DNA of 40,947 bases from Bacteroidia bacterium (GTDB taxonomy: Bacteria > Bacteroidota > Bacteroidia > J057 > JANWXU01), in the NCBI GenBank assembly GCA_025057395.1, contig JANWXU010000017.1:5725-46671 (forward strand), in the 5' to 3' direction. Numbering within the stretch: the stretch's first letter is position 1; every line of letters starts with the position of its first letter. Under the pieces are notes generated by a model. That model was not told where the DNA came from and ran no database searches. It worked only from the letters and a program-made list of their open reading frames with translations. Of this stretch, positions 1-9,700 are shown piece after piece. A program made the translations under genes and the position numbers.

Positions 1-3000
1 CAAAATACCATTTTCATCATAAAAACGTAGCGTTGCTCCATTAGTAGAAGTAGAAACCGTAAAGGTAGTTCTGCCAGTACCGCAGCGCTGAACATTATTT
101 ACCACTGGCCTTGCAGGGGGCGCACTAACCGTTATACTAAAGGGCACCCTTGCAGAAGGCATGCAATTACCCTGCCTAGCTTCTAAATAAAATACAGAAC
201 TGGTAGTAATTAGTGGTGTTGTCAAGCTATAGGGGGGGGCTACAGCCTTATCTAAGGCAAAACCTCCGATAGGTTCCGCAAATAAACTCACTTCTGTACC
301 TGATGGTACAGATACTGTGAAGGTAAGACGTTGAGCAGCGCAGAGGGTAAAAGGACCCACTGGAGGAATACTTAGTGCTTGTGTTACGGTAATACTAAAG
401 GGTGTACGAGCACTACTACAAGCTCCGTTTTCTTGCTCTACATAGTAGGTAATATTAGTTACCACATTCAAACGAAGTTCATACGGATTTTGATTAACAG
501 TTTGAATAGGTACGCCGCCGCTTGGCTGGGTATAAAGCTTTACAACCGCGCCACTACTTACACCATTTATGGGCACCGTCACTATACCCGCACAAGTTTG
601 AATAGGCTCTATTTGTAAATTAGCAGGTCTATCAAAAATAGTTACCGAAACTTTTACTCTCGGGCTTTCACATTGCGTTAAAGTAGAGAAACTCGCTAAG
701 TAATAATTAGCACTTACAGCCACAAAAGGAATTAAGAGCTCATAAGGAGCAACATTATCAGTAGCTATAATGTTTCCCCCTTGGGGAACATCATATAAGC
801 GTACCTCTACATTAGGGGTAGCATTCATAGCAATAGAAAAACTAACACTTCCTGGCCCACAACGCTGTAAGTTCAGTGGAGAGCCGGGCATAGGTGGCGC
901 CTCCACAACATTTGCACTGACGGTAACTCTATCTCCTACACACATTCCATTTACCGGCTCTAATTGAAACTGAGTAGTAGTGAAAATAGTATAAGGCGGC
1001 GAAAGCTCAAAGGGCGGAGTAGCATCTATTTGAATAGGGCCAGCATTCCCACTTACATATAAACGAACTTCTGAAACATTACTTCCTTGGGCAGTAAAAG
1101 TTACTGTGCCTGGACTGCACCGGCTTACAGAATTGGCTGTAATTACCGGCTTAGACTGAACATTTACTACTACCATGCTCCTTCTTACTGATTCGCACTG
1201 CCCAATAGCGCTAGCAATATAAAAAGTGGTGGTAGTAGTAATTATTGGCGTAGTGAGGGAATAAGGGAAATCAGAATCCAAATCCAAAATAACTCCTTGA
1301 GCTGCCTGACTATATAAACGAACTTCCACATTATTTTGCGGTGTGGTTATAGTAAGAATAGCCGAGCCACTACCACAAATTACTGATACGTTTCCTACTG
1401 CCGGTGCTTGGGGAGGTTCAGTAACTAGAACCTGTACAGGCACTCTAGGACTACTACAACCTGTAGCTGTATTTTGACTTTCAATATAAAAAATAGTATG
1501 AGTTGTAAGTACAGGAGTGGGAAGTTCAAAAATGGGAGTATTATCAGTAGCAATAGGAGTGCCTCCAACAGCTGCATCAAACAAAGTAATTTGTGTACCT
1601 GCAGGAGTACTCATTTGCGCAACTATTGTAGCTATATTACCTGCACAAATAGGTGCTACTCTTGCCGTTGGACTTCCGGGTACAGCACTTACTTCAGCCA
1701 CCACCTCTACATTAGAACTCGAACACTGCATACCACGACTATAGGTTCGAATATAAAAAGTAGTAGTAGTAACTAAAAAGGGTGTCGATAATATAAAAGG
1801 CGGAGTAGCATCTACGCTTAATATGTTATTATTAATATCCAATAATTGTACTTCCGCTTCAGCACTACTTACTGTAAAATGTAGAGTACCTGCTCCGCAG
1901 CGAGATACTCTAGTAGTATTAGGAATAGGAACAGCAGGCGCATCATAAACTAATACTACTACCGCTGAACGAGTATTACTAGGACAGGTTATTGGTCCAC
2001 TTTCTAAATAAAAAGTAGTGTTTACGAGCACTGGAGGGGTTATTAAATTATAGGGGGGGGCTACAGCTGCTTGTATAAAATCTCCCCCCGATTCTTGCGT
2101 ATACATGCGCACTTCTGTACCATTCTCTACACTCATGGGAATGCTTAAAGTGAGCCTAGCCCCACGGCAAACAGTCTGCGTTCTTACAGTAGGAGGCGGG
2201 GGTGGCAAAAGTACTCTTGCTTCCACAGCAGTTCTAGGGCTACTACAATTTCCATTAAATGCTTCTACATAAAATAAAGTATGGGTACCAATGGGGGGAG
2301 AAGTTATTACCGAGATTCCATTACTAACACCGGCCGTAGCTACTGGCACCCCCTGCGTTGCGGTAGTAAATAGCCTCACTTGAGTCGCCTGTACCTGAGT
2401 CTGTACTGTAAAAGTTACACTTCCTACCCCACATCTCATTACGGGTTGCACCTGCGGATGAGTAAGAGTTACATCATAATGAATAATTACAGGCACTCGA
2501 TCACTTTCGCAGTTACTAAAAAAGCTAGCTACATAAAAAGTAGTGGTGGTAGTAATAATCGGAGTTCGTAAAAGGTAGGGCACATCCATAGAGCTTGAAA
2601 TAGGACTTCCACCCACAGGGTTTTCATACAAATAAAAACCTGTACCTTCGGGCCTACCCATTAGGGGAGTGAGTATAGCCACTGCGGAGCTACAAAGGGT
2701 AACGGAAGCCACCTTGGGTAAACCAGGTTTAGCACTCGGATTTAGCTGTACAAATACAGGGGTTCGACTAGTACTTGTACATCCTGTTTGAGTATTAATA
2801 GCCTCTACGTAAAAAGTAGTAGTAGTATTAATAGAGGGAGTATTCAAAACATAAGGAAAAGTAGTAGCCGAAGCAATAGGAGAGCCTCCCCGTGGAGTAA
2901 CATATAAGCGCATTTCCGTGCCAGCAGGTATGCCCATGTTGGCAGTTAGAGTTACGGACCCATTCTGGCATAGCAAAAATTGATCTTGTAACACTGAGGG

Positions 3001-6000
3001 AGCTGCTGGTGGTATAGCCATCTCTATAGCAATTTGTCCTCTATCGCCCTCACAACCCGAAACTACGTCCGCAGCGGCTACGTAGTAAGTAATCGAGCTT
3101 GAAATGTACTGAGAGAAAGTATAAGGTGCTGAAAAAGCAGTAGAAATAGGAACACCCCCTATTGGAGTAGAATACAAATACATTCGATTGCCACTAGGAG
3201 TGCCCATATGAGCAGTAAAGGTGAAAATGCCAGGACTACAAAGAATAATTTGCTGATTGGCAGGCCTACCTGGTAAAGAATTAAAGCTAACTTCCACCTT
3301 AGTACGAGGGCTGGTACAACCTGTAGAAGGATCGCGAGCTTCTAAGTAGTAAGTACCATTAGCTAAAGGATTAGGCGGATTAATTTCATAGGGATAAGTA
3401 GCATCACTTCCTAAAACAGTTCCACCTACAGGTAAAGCATATAGCAATACAATTGTCCCGCTAGGAATATTAGCACTAAAAGTGGCAGTTATAGTAGCAG
3501 GAATACCACTGCAACGAATTACATTACTAGCTTGAGGAGCAGGTAGCGGCGGCTGCAAAATAACATTTACTACCGCTCGTTCACTTTCGCACCCACTAGT
3601 AACATCAATGCTACTAATGTAATACAAAGTAGAAGTAGCATTGAAGGGAGTTTGTAATACAGCATTGGTAGAAGTACTACGTGCAAAAGGCACTGTTGCT
3701 ACAGGAGTTTCATATAGCCTTAATTCAGTACCTAAGGGTTGTACCATAGCCGCTGTAACAAAAGCATGACCTGCCTGGCAAATTGTTACATCTCTAGCTA
3801 TTGGTTTACCTGGACGTTTTAGCATTTTTATTTGTATGGGTGCTCGCCCACTCTTACAGCCGCTTGCTAAAAGCACGTGTTCGGCATATAAAGTAGTGTC
3901 TCTATTCAAATTAGAAATGCGATAGTTGCAACTACGATGGCAATCACTTAAAGTAACTATAGGAGCACCCGCTGTAGAAACAGTATAAAGCTGGATGGAT
4001 TCACCTGGTTGGGCAGTTATGGAAAAAGAAAAATCAGCGGGCCCACAGAAATTATAACTAAGCGGACCCGGCTCTGAGGGGGTAGGTAAAATCTTAACTA
4101 CTACTGCAGTCCTTTGAGATTCACAACCCAATTCCGCTATACGACTAGCTAAGTAATAAGTAGTAGTGGTAGTAGACTCAAGGGTATATTCAAAGGGAGG
4201 CACATTATCTACTTGTAAGGGATCTCCACCCGTAGGAAATTGATATAAAGCAATAACATTACCTGCAGGCTGCCCCATTGTGGCTGTAATAGTTACAGCA
4301 CCTGCTCCGCATCGCTCCCAAACTTGATGGGTAACCTGCGGCGCAGCTGGTAAACTATATACTACCACCCTTAAAGGCAAACGTACACTTTCACAAAATT
4401 CATTATAAGTAGCTAAATAAAAAGTAGTGGTCGTGGTAACAGGAATATCAGTGAATTCGTAAGGACCTTGGGGCAAATGAGCTAAAGGAACACCCCCACT
4501 AGGAACAGTATACAAGCGCATGCCTACTTGCTGGGGTTGAACTAAAGTTGCTGTTATGGTAATATTACCCGCACCACAGCGAGTAGGAGCGTTTGCCTGA
4601 GGACGCGCTGGCGTTGTACCCAATTGCAACCAAACTGGACGACGGGTAGCAGAAATACAGCCTGTTTGGGTATTGACCGCTTCTACGTAGTAAAAATTAC
4701 TTGCTACCACATTATTAATAGGTAACTGGAACGGAGGAGTATCATCTTCTGCAATAGGAATACCCCCTACTGGCGAGCCATAAACTCGAACTTTCATAAA
4801 AGCAGGGTTAAAAAAGCTAACAGATAAAGTAGTGGAATTACGGCTACATAATACTATGGTGTCTGGAGTAGTAGGCAAAGGGGGCAAAGGATGAATAGTA
4901 GCCACCACAGGAATTCTCCGACTCTCACACTCCTTAGCTTCATTAAAAACAGAGGCGTAAAAAGTTGTGGTAGTAGTAATGTTATTAAGAACTAAAAAGT
5001 AGGGACTTACTCCTGTACGAGTTAAGTAACCTGTTGCTGCAGGAGAAGGATAAAGCCGAATTTCATTACCTGGTAAATCACCCATTTGGGCTGTAAAAGT
5101 TACAGCTCCAGCACCACATCTTTCTACATTTCCTATAATAGGCGGACTCACTTGATTAGGCTGTATAATCACAGGGGTTTTTGCACTTTCACAATTTCCA
5201 TCAAAGGCTGTCGCATAGTAAGTAACAGGCCTTGTAATACCTGTAACACTAAAGTACCCCGGCACAGTAAGTGCCTCCCACAAGGGCTCAGAACTACTAG
5301 ATTGGGTATACAAACGAAAAGCTTGCCCTGGTGGATTGCCAGGCAACACAGTAATATTAGCAGTATCGCTATTACAAATATGTATTCTTTGTATTATAGG
5401 CCTTCCTGGCAGTGGAATAATAGTACCCACAAAATCTTTACGAGCTTCACATCTAGTTTCTGTGTAGGCTACTTCCACTACATAGCTCGTAGTAGTAGTA
5501 ATGCTAGGTGTAGTGAATATAGCAGGTAGTTGAGTAGTAGTTTGAATAGGAGCATTAAAGCCTGGCCATAAATACAGTCGCACTTCGGTGTCTGGAGTTG
5601 GGTTAGTAACAGTAACAGTTACAGTTACAACGCCAGGACCGCAGCGAGAAGCACTGACAGGATTTAGACTAAACACAGGCACCGGGCGAACAATTGCCGA
5701 AGCCTGTGTTCGCTGCTTGCTTTCACATCCCGTTTGAGGATTATAAGCAGTAAAAAAGTAAGTAGCTGTTTGAGTGACATTGGCAGTATAAGTATAAGCA
5801 GGAATATTATCAGTATGAATAAATTGAATACTTTCTGGCAGAGTATAAACCCTCAACACATTGCCCGGTGCAATCATAGTAGCAGTAAAAGTAACGGGTG
5901 TACTACCATTACCACAGGCCAAAACATTTTCTACTACTGGAGGAGTTACTGTTTCTATTCTAGCTACAATAGGTACTCTAGCAGAAGAACAATTTGAATT

Positions 6001-6780
6001 ATTATATCCTGCCTCAATATAAAAAGTGGTATGGGTAGAAATTTCTGGAGTTCGAAGAATGTATGGCTGGGTAGAGTCTACTGCTACCGGTTCACCACCC
6101 GAAGAAACAGTATAAAGGCGAGCTACTGCTCCAGCAGGCTGATTCATCAGAACAGAAAAACTAAAACTACCTGGTTCACAAGCGCTTAAGTTTTGGGCAC
6201 TGGGAACCGCAGGACGTAAACGAGCAATAGCTGTTACAGGCACTCTTGGTTCATTGCTTACACAATTACGATTAGCATCATAAGTTTCAATATAAAAAGT
6301 AGTAGTAGTGTTATTCTGAATTGTTGCTTGTAATAAATAATTCGGACCGTTAGAGGAAGTAGAAATAGGCATTCCCCCATATGGAGTCGAATAAAGTCTT
6401 AATTCTGTTCCTGGAACAATTCCCATACGCGCTGTAAAAGTAATAAGACCGCTAGTACCACAAGTTTCCACTTGCGAGCCTGTAGGAATGACTGGAGATG
6501 GCCCTGCTTGCGGATAGGCAATAACAGGTGTTCTTGTACTTGTACAACCATTCGAAGTAGCACTAGCTAAATAATAAGTAGTAGTGACTCCCACACTTGG
6601 TGCTTGAATTTCATAGGGTGGTGAATTTTTGATGGCAAAAGGCGTTCCTCCTGTAGGAGTAGTATACAGCCGAATTTCTGAACCCGCAGGATTATTCATT
6701 AGCGCAGTAAAAACAGGATTATGAGTACCACAGACATTCATAGCTGTAGGTGCAGCTGGAGCAGTTATAATTTGCACATT
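1..6780 (-). repeat. At least 25 tandem CHU_C-type Ig-like repeats of about 89 aa
   Basis: The segment encoding a TTT.YY/TTTFYIE strand recurs about every 267 bases (near 6565, 6290, 6018, 5750, 5475, 5211, 4955 and so on down to 187). Each unit carries RLYT.P.GG.PI, a TTTTYY strand, then GC.S.RTPV.V. This matches the pattern of the CHU_C-associated Ig-like domains seen in T9SS cargo proteins. The array continues past the left edge. Confidence 0.82.
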
Positions 6781-9700
6781 TACAGTATCTTTAATTGTAG
6801 GACAACCAGGAGCAACGGCTTCTACAATATAATCTCCTGCGGCAGGTAATAGCGCATTAGGCAGTTCAGGATTTTGTAGCGTAGAACTAAAACCATTAGG
6901 TCCTGACCAGTATAGCGTAGTACCTGGCTTAGCAGTAGCAGTTAAATTCAACTGTTCGCCTACACAAAGAGGACTATTGCTCATGGGAGAAGGCGGCAAT
7001 GGTGGCTCACTAATAATTACATTCGTTGTATCATAAGTAGTGCCGCAGCCCGGAACAGTTACTGTCACTACATAAGTACCAGTGTGATCCGTAGTAGGAC
7101 TAGGAATTACAGGATTACGAAGAGTAGAAGAAAATTGATTAGGTCCTACCCATTCATAAGTAGCGTCAGGATGTAAGTCAGTGCTTAAAAATAAGGTTTG
7201 GGGCTGATTAAGGCACAAAGGACCATTATTTGTAGGGTTAGGTATTGCTGGTGCATATACCTTCACTTGCGTAGTAGCTAAAATAGGATCACATCCTGGT
7301 ACTACTACGGTAATTGTATAAACACCATTCGCTGCAGTAGTTACTCCGCCAATTTTAGGGTAAAGTAAAGTAGAATTAAAACCATTAGGACCCGTCCATT
7401 GATAAGTGGCGCCTGGAGAAGGTACAGCATTAAAACTTAAATCATTACCTACACAAACCGGACCAGAATTAGTAGGTGCCGGAAAAAGTGGGGGATTTAC
7501 TACCTGTACATCAAAAGAGCCAGTAACGGGAGCACAGGCAGGTACCGAAACAGTCACAGAATAAGTACCCGAATGCGCAGTAGTAGCATTAGGAATACTG
7601 GGGTTTTGCAAAGTAGAACTGAAGTTATTAGGACCTGTCCAACTATAAGTAGCACCCGGCGTAGTTACGGCCTGCAAAAGAATAGTACCATTTTGGCACA
7701 TGATAGCGGTTCCACTCGGATTAGGAGGATTAGGCGGCGCAAATATTTGAACTGTAGTTGTAGCCGAAATAGGATCACATTGCGGAACAGTAACAGTAAT
7801 AGAATATACACCTGCATTAGCTACCGATACATTTGCAATGTTTGGGTTTTGAAGAGTAGAGGTAAAGCCATTAGGTCCTGTCCATTGGTAGGTAGCGTTA
7901 GGCGAAGCATTAGCACTTAAATTTAGTACCATACCTTCGCAAAGAGGACCATTGTTTTTGGGATCAGGGAAAATAGCAATATCATTAACAATAACATTTA
8001 CTTGCCCCGTAACCGGCGCACAACCTGGCACAGTAACCACTACTTGATAAGTACCTGCATTGGCAGTACTTACTTGATGGATAGTAGGGTTACGAAGGGT
8101 TGAACTAAAAAAGTTAGGGCCCGACCAAGAATAGGTAGCATTAGGCGATAAAATAGCATCCAATTGTAGGGTTTGCCCTAAACATAATGGAGAATTGCTT
8201 GTGGGATTAGGCGGAGAAGGAGGCAGATTTACTTCTACTGTTGTAGAAGACTTAACGGGCGCACAAAAAGGTACGGTCACTGTAATTTCATAGATACCTG
8301 CATTAGCAGGAGTAGCATTAGCAATAATAGGATTTTGCAAAGTAGAGCTAAAAGCATTAGGACCTGTCCAAGAATAACTAGCCCCAGGAGTACCATTAGC
8401 AGTAAGCATAATGGGATCGCCTGCACAGACGGGTGAATTGCTAGTTACAGCAGGATTAACCGCCACATCATGGATAATTACTGTAGTTTGGGCAGTAACG
8501 GGTGCACACCCTGGAACTGTCACGGTTACAGAATAAGTACCCGCATGACTCAAATTGACACCGTAAATAGTGGGATTTCGAAGCGTAGAAGAAAAATTAT
8601 TAGGTCCACTCCATGAGTAAGATGCACCTGGGGTAAAGGTAGCATCCAAATTTAGGGTCTGGTTTAAGCAGAGAGGACCATTATTTGTAGGGTTAGGTGG
8701 CAAAGGTGGATCATTTACTATAACAGTAGTTTGAGCCGTAATAGGGTTGCATTGCGGAACAGTAACAGTTAGAGTATAAACTCCAGAAGCTGCAGGCGTA
8801 GCTCCCCCAATGGTAGGAGTAAGCAGTGTAGAATTAAAACCATTAGGACCATTCCAATTATAAGAAGCTCCAGGCGAACCTGTGGCCGTTAAAGTAATAT
8901 TATCACCCGTACAAACAGGACTATTCGAAGAAGGATTGGGGAAAATAGGAATATCATGTACTACCACAGTAGTTTGTCCCGTAGCGGGAGGACAACCCGG
9001 AACTGTAACGGTTACGGAGTATGTTCCTGCTTCTAAAGTAGTAACTGCATTAATCGACGGATTTTGTAAAGTAGAAGTAAAGTTATTGGGTCCTGTCCAC
9101 TGGTAGGTAGCGCCAGGCGTACCTACTGCCATAAGATTCAACAATGCACCTGAGCATAAAGGCCCATTGTTACTAGGATTTGGCGGATTAGGAGGCGCAT
9201 TTACTGTAACTGTGGTAATTGCGGTAATAGGATTACATTGTGGAACAGTAACTGTAATAGAATAATCGCCAGAAGCAGCAAGCGTTACACCACCAATGGT
9301 AGGATTTTGTAGGGTAGAACTAAATCCATTAGGACCTACCCATAAATAAGAAGCTCCAGGAGAACCCGTAGCTGATAAATTCAAATTTCCTCCTACACAA
9401 ACTGGGGAATTAGACTGTGGAGCGGGAAAAACTGCAAAGTTATTAATAGTAACAGTAGTTTGGCCTGTTGCTGGTGGGCAGCCCGGTACTGTAACAGTTA
9501 CAGAATAAGTACCTGCATTAGAAGGATTTACTGCTGGTATGGAAGGATTAGGTAGAGTAGAATTAAAAGACCCTGGACCCGACCAGCTATACGTAGCCCC
9601 TGGAGTAGTAGCAACAGTAAGTTGCAAAGTGGCCCCTGCACACAAAGGACCATTATTCGTAGGGTTAGGAGGATTGGGGGGATTATAAATTTCCACATTA

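Noticed and set aside
5086-5529. Plus-strand open frame of 147 codons inside the left giant gene
   Set aside because: It lies opposite the Ig repeat array. Its Ser/Tyr/Arg/Cys-rich translation is typical of the reverse complement of Thr/Gly/Val-rich repeats and has no domain features.
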